Shown: one piece after another, positions 52,201 to 62,587 of the stretch
Numbering within the stretch: position 1 is the first letter of the stretch
Layout: every line of letters starts with the position of its first letter
Source: Dallia pectoralis
Taxonomy: Eukaryota > Chordata > Actinopteri > Esociformes > Umbridae
Direction of reading: 5' to 3'
DNA: 64,000 nucleotides
Assembly: GCA_029465975.1 (NCBI GenBank)
Contig: CM055747.1
Coordinates: forward strand, 14,639,542 to 14,703,541
Program-made: the position numbers and the translations under genes
Notes under the pieces: generated by a model
The model's database searches: none
Seen by the model: the letters and a program-made list of their open reading frames with translations, nothing else
What the model was told of the DNA's origin: nothing

Positions 52201-55200
52201 ACATTAGCCAGCTCTGACTGGGGAATCCCGAGGCGTTCCCAGGCCAGTGTGGAGATATTATCTCTCCACCTAGTCCTGGGTCTTCCCCGAGGTCTCCTCC
52301 CAGCTGGACGTGCCTGGAACACCTCTCTAGGGAGGCGCCCAGGTGGCATTCGTACAAGATGCCCGAACCACCTCAACTGGCTCCTTTCTATGCAAAGGAG
52401 CAGCGGCTCTACTCCGAGTTCCTCTCGGATGACTGAGCTTCTCACCCTATCCCTAAGGGAGAGGCCAGCCACCTTTCTGAGAAAACCCATTTCGGCCGCT
52501 TGTACCCGCGATCTCGTTCTTTCGGTCATGACCCAGCTTTCATGACCATAGGTGAGGGTAGGAACAAAGATTGACCGGTAGATCGAGAGCTTTGCCTTTC
52601 GGCTCAGCTCTCTTTTCGTCACAACGGTGCGGTGAAGCGAATGCAACACCGCCCCGCTGCTCCGATCCTCCGACCAATCTCCCGCTCCATTGTTCCCTCA
52701 CTCGCGAACAAGACCCCGAGGTACTTGAACTCCTTCACTTGGAGTAAGGACTCATTCCCTACCCGGAGTAGGCACTCCACCGGTTTCCTGCTGAGAGTCA
52801 TGGCCTCAGATTTAGAGGTGCTAACCCTCATCCCAGCCGCTTCACACTCGGCTGCGAACCGATCCAGTGAGTGCTGAAGGTCACCGACCGATGAGGCCAT
52901 CAGGACCACATCACCCGCAAAAAGCAGTGATGTGACCATCAGCCCACCGAACGGGAACCCCTCCCCCCATGACTACGCCTTGATATCCTGTCCATGAATA
53001 TTACAAACAGGATTGGTGACAAAGCGCAGCCCTGGCGGAGGCCAACCCCCACCTGGAACGAATCCGACTTACTGCCGAGGACACGGACACAGCTCATGCT
53101 TTGAGCGTACAGAGATTGGATGGCCCTGAGAAGAGACCCCTCACCCCATACTCCGCAGCACCTCCCACAAAGATCCCGGGGTACCCGGTCATACGCCTTC
53201 TCCAGATCCACAAAACACATGTAGACTGGATGGGCATACTCCCAGGCCCCCTCCAGGATCCTTGCGAGAGTAAAGAGCTGGTCCGTGGTTCCCCGGCCAG
53301 GACGAAAACCGCATTGTTCCTCTTCAATCTGAGGTTCGACTATTGGCCGAACCCTCCTTTCCAGCACTTTGGAGTACACTTTACCAGGGAGGCTGAGGAG
53401 TGTGATACCTCTGTAATTGGCACACACTCTCTGGTCCCCTTTTTAAAGAGGGGAACCACCACCCCGGTCTGCCACTCCTCTGGCACTGTCCCAGACTTCC
53501 ATGCAATGTTGAAGAGGCGTGTCAACCAAGACAGCCCTTCCCCACCCAAAGCTTTTAGCATTTCTGGACGAATCTCATCAGTCCCTGGGGCTTTGCCACT
53601 GTTTGACTACCTCAGCGACTTCCCCCAGGGAAACTGACGATGACCCTCCATCAGCCTCCAGCTCTGCCTCTGTACTAGAGGGCGTGTAGGTCGGATTCAG
53701 GAGCTCCTCAAAATGCTCTTTCCAGCGCCCGATCACATCATCAGTTGAGGTCAACAGTGTCCCATCCTTACTGTACACAGCTTGGATGGTTCCCCGTTTT
53801 CCCCTTCTGAGGTGCCGAACGGTTTTCCAGAAGCATTTTGGTGCCGACCGAAAGTCCTTCTCCATAGCTTCTCCAAACTTCTCCCACACCCGCTGCTTTG
53901 CCTCTGACACAGCAGCGGCTGCAGCCCTTCGGGCCTGTCGGTACCCTGCAACTGCCTCCGGAGTCCCCAGGGCTAGCATATCCCTGAAGGCCTCCTTCTT
54001 CAGTCGGACAGCTTCCCTGACCACCGTGGTCCACCACGGTGTTCTAGGGTTACCACCCCTTGAGGCACCTAGGACCTTGAGACCACAGCTCACCGCCGCA
54101 GCTTCAGCAATAGAAGCTTTGAACATTGCCCACTCAGGTTCAATGCCCCCAACCTCCACAGGGATGCCTGAAAAGCTCCGCCGGAGGTGTGAGTTGAAGA
54201 TCTTTCGGACAGGGGCCTCCTCCAGACGTTCCCAGTTCACCCGCACTACCCGTTTGGGCTTACCTGGTCTGTCCAAAGTCTTTCCCCACCCTCTGATCCA
54301 ACTCACTACCAGATGGTGATCAGTTGACAGCTCTGCCCCTCTCTTCACCCGAGTGTCCAAAACATGCGGCCTTAGATCAGCCGATACGACCACAAAATCG
54401 ATCATTGACCTTCGGCCTAGGGTGCTCTGGTACCATGTACACTTATGCGCCTCCTTATGTTCGAACATGGTGTTTGTTATAGACAATCCATGTGATATAT
54501 GTAATGAGCCAAAACATTATGACCACCTGTCTAATGTGATGTAGGTAATGAGCCAAAACATTATGACCACCTGTCTAATGTGTTGTAGGTAATGAGCCAA
54601 AACATTATGACCACCTGTCTAATGTGTTGTAGGTAATGAGCCAAAACATTATGACCACCTGTCTAATGTGATGTAGGTAATGAGCCAAAACATTATGACC
54701 ACCTGTCTAATGTGATGTAGGTAATGAGCCAAAACATTATGACCACCTGTCTAATGTGATGTAGGTAATGAGCCAAAACATTATGACCACCTGTCTAATA
54801 TGATATATGTAATGAGCCAGAACATTATGACCACCTGTCTAATATGGTGTAGGTAATGAGCCAAAAGATTATGATCACCTGTCTAATATGATATTGGTAA
54901 TGAGCCAAAACATTATGACCACATGTCTAATGTGATGTAGGTAATGAGCCAAAACATTATGACCACCTGTCTAATGTGATGTAGGTAATGGAGCCAAAAC
55001 ATTATGACCACCTGTCTAATATGATGTAGGTAATGGAGCCAAAACATTATGACTCACCTCTGTGAGGTCCCATTGCAATGGACAGCCATGTTTGGTGGAA
55101 GAAACTGAAGCTGATTGCCGGTGAGATGAAGGACTTTCAGACAAGGAATTAGACCAATGGGAAGGATATCATCTCCAGACAGGTTGTTGTAGGATAAATC

Positions 55201-56351
55201 TAATGCCTGTTACAAATCACATACAGCCGAGAAACATTTGGTTGGTACTTGAATACAATTTTGATCCAAGTAATGCTAGTTATTTTTTACATTTATTAAC
55301 ATGTTGACTAGGGTGGTATTGACAGTGTAATGTAGTACCGTAGAGTCATTTTACCTCCAGGTGAGGAAACTCCTGGGCATTTAGTTTCACATTGCGGAGA
55401 CAGTTCAAAGAAAGCTCAAGTTCCCTCAGAGAGGGGAATTTACCAAAAGGTTCTGAGACAGACAATAAAAAGGTTCATGTTATGTTTGTATATTGTTCAA
55501 ATTAAAATGTGCAGTAATAGCATGATATAAAAGGTTACCGATGGTTAAACAGTTGTCAGATGCGTTGACATAAGCAACATTTTCAAACGATGTTAAATCT
55601 TCAGCCATGACCTGCCGAAATAATAGAAAATGGAGAAACGTGAACTGATGGAAACAAAGAAAAATATTGACCTCTGTTAAGGAATATGTCTCAATAAAGC
55701 TATTCCTATTATATGAATGTATACTGTTCATTAATTGAACATTAATAAATTACATGAATCTCTCTAAAAGCCAATCTTACCAAGTTCAGTCTCTGCTCAC
55801 TGATGTCAACAGAGCACAGGTCAGAAGGTTTGTCCACACAATGCAATGATAACTAGACAATTTGGAACAAAATTACAATAATTTATTTTTGTTGACTAGT
55901 CAAATACAATTAAACATATGATTTTATAACCTCCCTGGCATCATTTCTGGTCAAATTATTCAAGCAAAACAACAACAACAAAAACTGTGTGCCTATTGTC
56001 TGCTTACCAGGAGATGAGCATCCAATGTGCCATAAGGTAAAGCAGATGTCCCTGGGCACTTAGACTGAATTGATTTTGAGCCATATTTCATTCCATTTAT
56101 TGGTCTATTCCTGTGTTTATGTTCCACTGCATTCCTGTGAGCAACAAGCCAGTGACCAGCCCCTAAAGACTCACAAGAAAACATGATGTATTTAGACAAA
56201 TACAGTGCTATGACTCACAAGCAAACATTCAAGTATTTAATTTACATCCCTAACCTCCTTTTCGTTGATGAAAGAATGATCGGATAGGGAAACAATTGGC
56301 GGTGTATTTGTTTCCATCATCATCACATTTATATAGTCCTGCTAAAGCCAT
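46255..56351 (-). CDS. xrra1: X-ray radiation resistance-associated protein 1, leucine-rich repeats, complete, 17 coding exons
   Basis: Exons: 56255-56351, 56008-56162, 55781-55852, 55539-55611, 55355-55452, 55058-55206, 50086-50187, 49059-49219, 48917-48969, 48681-48761, 47831-47924, 47596-47714, 47159-47428, 46907-47054, 46703-46818, 46509-46614, 46255-46409 (stop TGA). Together 682 codons with all phases matching (human 792). It starts GLYKCDDDGNKYTANCFP, then GHWLVAHRN, FENVAYVNASDN. Leucine-rich repeats span about 133-375: LRELELSLNCLRNV, LEVLDLSYNN-like ALDLSYNNLSGDDI, LKVLHLTGNQLQFLP, LEVLMLDDNKLTS, LQHLNLQGNHISEIP, LGFLNLADNK, LREVVIHSNPLT. GDPPLLTYFLQERLGI, PFFVTQ, DCIQKPYTHQEKR and a charged coiled C-terminus follow. 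All are XRRA1 landmarks. The protein is linked to X-ray response by expression; its mechanism is unknown. Exons 6, 7 and 10 abut arrays copied from their own donors. Confidence 0.93.
47985..48680. repeat. About 40 bp minisatellite of duplicated xrra1 exon 10 donors, about 17 copies
   Basis: In gene sense exon 10 ends ggctgataataag/gtttgtatatag. Units carry tctgataataag/gtttgtata or the derived tatagtagtaag/gtttgtata, then gactgggtatacagtgtttt. In the right half the two types alternate as a dimer. The array runs from the real donor at 48680 to about 60 bases before the exon 11 acceptor. Confidence 0.95.
49318..50085. repeat. 46 bp minisatellite of duplicated xrra1 exon 7 donors, about 16 copies
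   Basis: In gene sense exon 7 ends tagctaacctgagaag/gtcagtcagaac. Every 46 bp unit repeats those 16 exonic bases, the donor, and about 30 bases of intron (agtattattggtctacga). Copies are nearly identical (single changes such as tgtact for tgttct). Confidence 0.96.
50485..52113. repeat. 44 bp minisatellite, left part, xrra1 intron 6
   Basis: About 37 units containing gagccaaaacattatgacca and cctgtctaatgtgatgtagg. A second form has atgatatatgtaa. Blocks of mixed units recur (for example around 50920-51210 and 51210-51500), indicating higher-order duplication. The same array resumes at 54493. Confidence 0.96.
52114..54492 (-). mobile_element. 5'-truncated RTE-clade (Rex3/RTE-like) LINE, 2379 bp, inactive
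   Basis: Minus-strand frames give, in order: the end of an AP endonuclease (RRSMIDFVVVSADLRPH, ELSTDHHLV; 54486-53578), a linker, the RT start (CANYRGITLLSLPGKVY, CGFRPGRGTTDQLF, FVDLEKAYDRVP, GLRQGCALSPILF; 53427-52939), SLLFAGDVVLMAS, FKYLGVLFASEG, then the C-terminal YGHESWVMTERTRSR to LLPPRPDPG (52134). The order fits fish RTE elements. At least three frameshifts break it, and the catalytic FADD motif reads FAGD. The 3' end is a gatgagatgagat tail. A 13 bp duplication TGATATATGTAAT flanks it at 52101-52113 and 54493-54505. It lies in xrra1 intron 6 in gene orientation. Confidence 0.88.
54493..55057. repeat. 44 bp minisatellite, right part, ending at the xrra1 exon 6 donor
   Basis: Thirteen more units of the array at 50485-52113. 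In gene sense the real junction reads cacagag/gtgagtcataatg, and array units read gacag/gtggtcataatg at the same place, so the unit probably came from this donor and has since diverged. Confidence 0.93.
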
Positions 56352-56553
56352 CACCTCTCACAGCTACATATAGCTACAGCAGATCCTGTTTGAGGCATAT
56401 ATACTGGTTATGCATCTAAAATACCCGGTGCCTCTCACCCATCACTGTAGAACACGCATTTAATGAGGTCTGAATTTCTAGAAACCTCGTGTTTGAGTTA
56501 AGGTATCCTAGGCAACACCGCAACAAATATAACCCGGCACCAACTCATTCCCA

Positions 56554-56567
56554 CCAGCAGGTGGCGC
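56554..56567 (+). promoter_or_regulatory. CTCF motif between xrra1 and neu3
   Basis: ccagcaggtggcgc matches every position of the CTCF core CCASYAGRKGGCRS. It lies in the 534 bp space between the divergent start codons of xrra1 (56351) and neu3 (56886), which probably contains both promoters. Confidence 0.55.
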
Positions 56568-56885
56568 TCTAGCACTTCCATGTGTGTGTCGCCACCACTG
56601 ATTTCACCCAACATAATCATAATCTACATACAGTGAACATAATAAAACACGATATGTTTATTGGCAGCTACAATATGGACGTTTTAACGGGGTTTTGTGA
56701 CATTACGGTGTGATTTACAACCGAATAGCCGGTTCCTGTGTAAGTATGTCTCTTTTTACGTCGTAGACATCCTGGCTGTTGCGTATTTCTGCATGTTTCG
56801 TGCACAGGGAATGATTAAATTAGTGGTAACTTAAATATGTATGTTAAATATTAATATGTTTCCAGGAATACCAGGCAATTCAGCT

Positions 56886-58233
56886 ATGGGGAATAGATCA
56901 TCGAGGAGTTATTTCCCTGGAATCCAAATGCAACCTGCAAAAACGACTCTGTTCAGACAGGAGCAGGCTGGGATCACATACAGAATCCCATCTCTTATAT
57001 ACCTAAAGGAGACTCGGACGTTTCTCGCTTTTGCAGAGAAGCGCTCTTCCCCCAGTGACCATGACGCAAAAACTATTGTTTTTAGGAGGGGATCTCAACA
57101 AAATGGATCCACTGAGGTACATGTTCCACATTGAATTCTAAACGCACCCTAGTGATAATCCACTGGTAAATGTTTTCATGATGTTTCAGATGTTATGATT
57201 GTCATTCCTTATTCATACTTTTCCATTTATTTCCCAGTGGTCAGATTCCCAGGAGCTGTTATCCGCTCGTTTACCCGGCCACCGTACCATGAACCCCTGC
57301 CCGGTGTATGAGAAAAACACCAAGACTCTATTCTTGTTTTTTATCTGCATTTTGGGCCACACTACAGAGCATCAACAGATCCGGACAGGCAAGAACAAAG
57401 CCCAGTTGTGTTACATCACCAGTGATGACGAGGGGCAGACCTGGAGCCCGATAAAGGACTTGACAGAGAGTGTGATTGGAAAAACCATCAGAAGGTGGGC
57501 TACGTTTGCCGTGGGACCAGGCCACGGCATTCAAATAGAGAGCGGTAGATTGATCATTCCCGCCTACGCCTATTACGTTCGCTGCAAATGCTTCTCCTTT
57601 CCTCTCCCCTTCACCGTGCGGCCTCATGGCTTCTCCATATACAGTGACGACTTCGGTGTGACGTGGCAAGTGGGCCGAATGCTTCAGAGGAAGTCCTCCG
57701 AATGCGAGATGGCTGAGATCATAGACCACGAGGGGAGGAGTCATCTCTATTGCAACGCCCGTAACACGGAGGGTTACAGAGTGGAGGCTCTGAGTGAAAG
57801 CGCCGGCCTTTATTTTGACAAGCCTCATTTGGCCCCCGAGTTAGTGGAGATGTGCCACGGCGGTTGCCAAGGCAGTGTGATTGGCTTTCCGGCCCCTGAG
57901 CTAGGTGAGGAGGTCACGGCCGGCGCCACGTCCTCACCGATGCCCTCAGACGTGCAAACCTGGCTACTGTTCACCCACCCGACCGGTAGTAAGAGGAAAG
58001 ACTTGGGTGTGTATCTGAACCGCTCCCCGCTGCACACACATGGTTGGGACCGGCCCTGGGTCGTCCACAGCGGTCCCAGTGGTTACTCAGACCTGGCATA
58101 CAGCAAGGAGACGGACCGGTTCGCATGCTTGATGGAATGTGGGGAGAAGAGTGAACTGGAACAGATCGCCTTCCTGACCTTTCCCCTCAGTGATGTCATG
58201 CAGAACATCGATGAGAAAGAGAGAACCTTCTAG
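56886..58233 (+). CDS. neu3: Sialidase 3 (ganglioside neuraminidase), complete, two coding exons
   Basis: Exons 56886-57116 and 57238-58233 (stop TAG) give 408 codons (human NEU3 428). I chose the start MGNRSS because it sits just before the conserved start of the fold (TTLFRQEQAGITYRIPSL); an upstream in-frame ATG at 56841 lies before a likely acceptor (tttccag). Sialidase marks: YRIP motif at residues 32-35, FLAFAEKRSSPSDHDA, PGHRTMNPCPV, FAVGPGHGIQ, two Asp boxes SDDEGQTW (139-146) and SDDFGVTW (213-220), CHGGCQGSV, and GYSDLA with the likely catalytic Tyr near 360. The family removes sialic acid from gangliosides at the plasma membrane. No signal peptide is visible, as expected for NEU3. 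It is divergent with xrra1 and convergent with wdr73. neu3 versus neu2/neu4 is judged from chromosomal context and overall fit. Confidence 0.9.
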
Positions 58234-59345
58234 GTTGTTCATTTGTTATATTATATTTTAGAATTACACTTACAATACATATTAGTGGTCAGTAGATGGA
58301 TAATATCAGATGTATACTCTTATTTGTATCTCAAAAAATTAAGCAATCTGAAAAGAATTAAACAAACATTTATCCAAGTTGTTTTTCTGTAAAAGAAAAA
58401 ACTAACAGTTGACTTACACGATCCCATCACCGGGAGGCAACCGTAGTTTAATGAAACGTAATGTGTACTTGTGATGTCCATGATGTCTGTGTGTATGGGC
58501 TACAATGCATTCTGTCACCAGGCAACCCTCAAATGACACTGAGAACTGTATTTCATGTGAATACATTTGTGACTTGCAGTTCTACCATGTAATTCCTGCA
58601 TTATATGTTATTGTCTCAGCCAAACACTGTAAACACAAGAACCACCTTGAGGTTTTGATGAGACAACACCCCCCCGGCATTATGTCATGACTCCCGGTCC
58701 TAGTGGATGAACAGATATGCACACACACACGTCCTCTCAATCTGCAGTCTTATGTTCAGACAGTTCACCCTCATAGCTCTATAGATGTTATGAAACTCAT
58801 TTGTTAACATTTTCTCAGTCCCTGCGTAAGCTAATGACAGACTGGAAAGTGTCTGCTAAAAGACAGGTCAGCGTTAATGGCTGATCAGTCTGTGCCAAAT
58901 TTGATTAATTCATTGTGTCTCTAAATGACGGTTCGCATCAATAGTCCTGGCACAACTACCTCCAGTCCTCCACATTCCTTCTCCCGTCGGCATCATAGGC
59001 TCTGCAGAAGATGCATCTGATCATATTACTCATCATTTATGTGAATGGCATGCAGAACTACGACTTAAAAAAAATAAACTTGTAAAATCTGTCAAACTTA
59101 CCTGTTTGCATTTTTCTCTTGCATGTGTTAAGATGTACAGTTTACTTTGTCTAATGAATAGGCCAAACAGTTAGCCAAACAGTTGGCTAGTTTAGCAGTA
59201 ACATCACAAGACTAGCGGTTCACTTATAATAGTTTTATCAAATGTGTAACAAATAATTAACACAGCATTCTTGTCAAATACAATAGTACAAACTCAGAAT
59301 GCCTCATCAATAATGTAAATGTGTACATAATGGTGTACAGTTCTC
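58234..59345. other. neu3/wdr73 convergent 3' region, no gene recognised
   Basis: Probably the neu3 3' untranslated region; AATAAA at 59073-59078 could be its polyadenylation signal. A 61-codon frame at 58505-58690 has no recognisable content. Confidence 0.5.
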
Positions 59346-59590
59346 ATACACCCATACATGTACTGACCCAGTCCCATACATGTACTGACCCAGTCCCATA
59401 CATGTACTGACCCAGTCCCATACATGTACTGACCCAGTCCCATACATGTACTGACCCAGTCCCATACATGTACTGACCCAGTCCCATACATGTACTGACC
59501 CAGTCCCATACATGTACTGACCCAGTCCCATACATGTACTGACCCAGTCCCATACATGTACTGACCCAGTCCCATACATGTACTGACCCA
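59346..59590. repeat. 22 bp minisatellite copied from the last wdr73 WD-blade, 11 copies
   Basis: Units of cccatacatgtactgaccca plus gt, complementary to the coding stretch gggtcagtacatgtatggga in wdr73 (residues GSVHVWDW). Just to the right, 59588-59615 repeats a further piece of the coding exon (accagcagacaggacagtcc), so the seed was a duplicated exon segment. The array lies downstream of the stop codon at 59625. 22 bp units leave all three minus-strand frames open. Confidence 0.94.
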
Positions 59591-59624
59591 TCTATACCAG
59601 CAGACAGGACAGTCCTGTGTTATG

Positions 59625-61689
59625 TCAACAGCTGTCAGTGGCGTTATCAACCCAGTCCCATACATGTACTGACCCATCTACACCAGCAGACAGGACAGTC
59701 CGAGGTCGACTAGGATGCCAAACATGAGTAGTGACCACAGGTGATGTGTCTACGTTATATTCGGACATCATGTGACCACGGTGGCTGAAAAGAGGCTGGA
59801 AGTCCATCAACTCTGGTCTCCATGACGCAGTGTCGTAGATCTGCACCATTCCATCAAAACCTATTACAGATTATAGAATACATTATACATTTCTTAGAAT
59901 ATGTTTTTCTAGATTATAGAACACCACTTCAATAGAATTTGTTTGTCTAAAGTGTGTCAATAAAAGCTAGTTACAACTGGGTACTATCCACAAAGACATT
60001 CATTAATCACAGAAGTAACATTTCACTCACCTGAAACAGCCAGACAGTTCTCTAAAGCCGGTGCCCATGTCACAAGTATGAAGTCGTCACAAGTAGTTTT
60101 CCTCTGGACATTCAGCTGGGCTTGACAGACGGGGCTTTTAAGGTTCCTAAGATCTGAGACGACAACCTGGCAAGAGGAGGAAAGCCGTGCTATACAACAG
60201 GACGATGGTTCAGGCGAGGACGGGTCTGTCCGAACACCCATACTCCAGTGGTCGGCTTCTCTCCCTCCAGCTGCGCTCCTCAGGGGGGGTGAAGCTACCC
60301 GTGTGTCTCCCACATACAGGTCACCGTCGACGGAACAAGCGAGATATACACTTCCACTCACAAACTGAAGAGCGCTTAGTGCATCTGAAACGTCTGTCCC
60401 TGAAATGAGGGCCATATATTCACGTGTATTCGCGGTCACACACACGCCATGCTCTGGGATATCGTATTGGAAAAGCATTTGAAAGGCCACAGTGGGTGAA
60501 TGAAATCTGTTATTACCGACAGTGTAGAGCGCTGCCCCTGATGTCAGCTCAGTCAATTGAATATCGTTGACCTGAGAGCCGTGAAGAACGCAGGCATTTC
60601 CGGTAAAGCAAGAGTCTATTTTCACACCTTTATCTGACGATGCAGTCTTCAGGTGTATATCTGCTGTCCTCTTTATAACATCTATCAGTTGTGCACATCA
60701 ACAGTAGTGAGGACACATTAATACAACAAATGTTATTTCAATAAAGACAGCAAGTCATTTTATCTAGTTGTGTGTATATGCATAGATACAGCAGTCTAAA
60801 TACACTGTAATACATTGAAACAGGAGAGTCTCCTTACCAGAATCATCATCTCCTACATCCCACACATAAAGCTGGGAGCTGCAGCCATCATTGGTAATGA
60901 CACATCTTAAAAAGAAATGAAAAAGGCTTTTAAGAATACAACATTACATGGCAGCAAAACAAAGTATAACCAATTTGCAGAATCTACCTTGTTCCTGGAA
61001 TGTGTTTGAGGCAGTTAATGGAACCATCAGTGAAACCTCCATGTACCACTTTGAAATCTCGTTCTGCACAAAGACCCTGCGCACATCACAACCATCTAGT
61101 CAGTGAAATTCCCAACATTAAGATCCAGAGACATTATGCTTTTAAAATATCAACATATCACCTGATTGTCATCGGCAAAGAGTTTCAGGGGCAACAGCAA
61201 CTCTAAAATTTCATTTTTTGATAACCTGTAACCTGCAACACATATAGCTGTGGGAAAAAGACAAAAGGTAAGCAAACAAACTATGTGGTCAATTATAATT
61301 TCAACGTTAAAAGACATTTTACATTAGACGATTAAGTCTAGTCCTACTTTTGTCTCCTGTCCATTCAAAGACTCTTGTAGGATGCTCTAGTTGATACTCG
61401 TGAATACTCCTGTATCTGAAAAAAGTACGTTTGATGGTGTAACACAGATTAATTGAACGAGTTGAAGCAGCAATTTAATTATGTCCTAAAACGTTGCATA
61501 AGAATGAACGCTTGTCGTTTCCTTCTGAGACACCAGACTAGTATGTGTTAAACAAGTAAAGCCGCATTATATACGTTTAACTCTGCTATTACATAATGCT
61601 ACATGGTATTTAATTGCTACTCACATTTTCAAAGACTCGATAAACCAGTCATCAAATTCATTTTCATCAGAGGATGTATCACACATCAT
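59625..61689 (-). CDS. wdr73: WD repeat-containing protein 73, complete, eight coding exons
   Basis: Exons: 61625-61689, 61348-61415, 61162-61247, 60988-61076, 60838-60905, 60517-60681, 60031-60399, 59625-59860 (stop TGA). They give 381 codons (human 378), phases consistent. Landmarks: DDWFIESLKMYR, ATRVLEW-like PTRVFEWTGDK, VAGYRLSKNEIL, ERDFKVVHGGFTDGSI, SQLYVWDV, LYVGDTR, VTWAPALENCLAVSGFDG, VQIYDTASW, FSHRGH, VVTTHVWHPSRPRTVLSAGVDGS cut here to its core HVWHPSRPRTVLSA, and SVHVWDWV. WDR73 is a beta-propeller protein; in human it acts at spindle poles and with the Integrator complex, and its loss causes Galloway-Mowat syndrome. The start is the first of two adjacent ATGs (61689, 61686). 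The 117 bp intron 60400-60516 is in frame with no stop, so unspliced message would insert 39 residues. Confidence 0.93.
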
Positions 61690-61748
61690 GAACGACACTA
61701 AACAACTTGTGTACGTAGTTTACCTCCGCGGGTATTCAGTTAGTAAAT

Positions 61749-61947
61749 GAACCGCTGTGTTGCCCCCTAGCGGATTGGAGTGTAGCCTTCTGGAAATGAA
61801 CCGCTGTGTTGCCCCCTAGCGGATTGGAGTGTAGCCTTCTGGAAATGAACCGCTGTGTTGCCCCCTAGCGGATTGGAGTGTAGCCTTCTGGAAATGAACC
61901 GCTGTGTTGCCCCCTAGCGGATTGGAGTGTAGCCTTCTGGAAATGAA
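61749..61947. repeat. 49 bp repeat x4 upstream of wdr73, each with a CTCF-like core
   Basis: Units begin aaccgctgtgttgcccccta and end ttctggaaatg. On the minus strand each has ccgctagggggcaa, one or two mismatches from the CTCF core CCASYAGRKGGCRS. The first copy lies 60 bases upstream of the wdr73 start codon, so the repeat overlaps the promoter or 5' untranslated region. Confidence 0.9.
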
Positions 61948-62514
61948 CCGTGCATTTGGAGGGATAGTTGCTTCGGCTCCTTCAGATGTAATTTCTACTA
62001 TAAATACTTGGTGTGAGGCCAGTCTGGTTTGCTGTGTTATTATTGTAAAGATAGACTCATTTTAATAAAATATCTACATTAACGTACATTGATCCATTAT
62101 CAGCAACCACCAGTTCTTTATTTCAATGGCACAATGTATTTGCTAATCCAAGTTAATCCTACAATAAGGTAATATGTAACAACGCTGTGTACCACTCCCA
62201 CAAACTGGCGCCTCACATGCCCTCTATTGGCAGCTTTATTGAATAGCAATAGTCTAAAGAAGGGCAGTTTTATTGCTTTTTTAATCAGCACAACAGTTTT
62301 CAGTGGTGCAAACATAATAGCAAAAGGCTAACACATTTTCTAATGATCAGTTAGCCTTTCAAAATGATAAACTTGGTTTAGTTAACACAATGATTGTTGC
62401 TGATACTGGGCCTCTGTATGCCTAATCCATTAAAAAAATCATCTGTTACAAGATACCATAGTAATTCATGAAATGTACAATGTCCATACTGTATTTCTCA
62501 TCAAATTATCTCAT

Positions 62515-62520
62515 TTTAAT
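62515..62520 (-). terminator. Polyadenylation signal of the defensin gene
   Basis: ATTAAA on the minus strand about 68 bases after the stop codon at 62588. Confidence 0.45.
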
Positions 62521-62587
62521 GTACAGAAATGTGCTTTCTTTCAAAAACATCAGACTGTGATATCCTTCTGCTGGGACCACTTGACTG

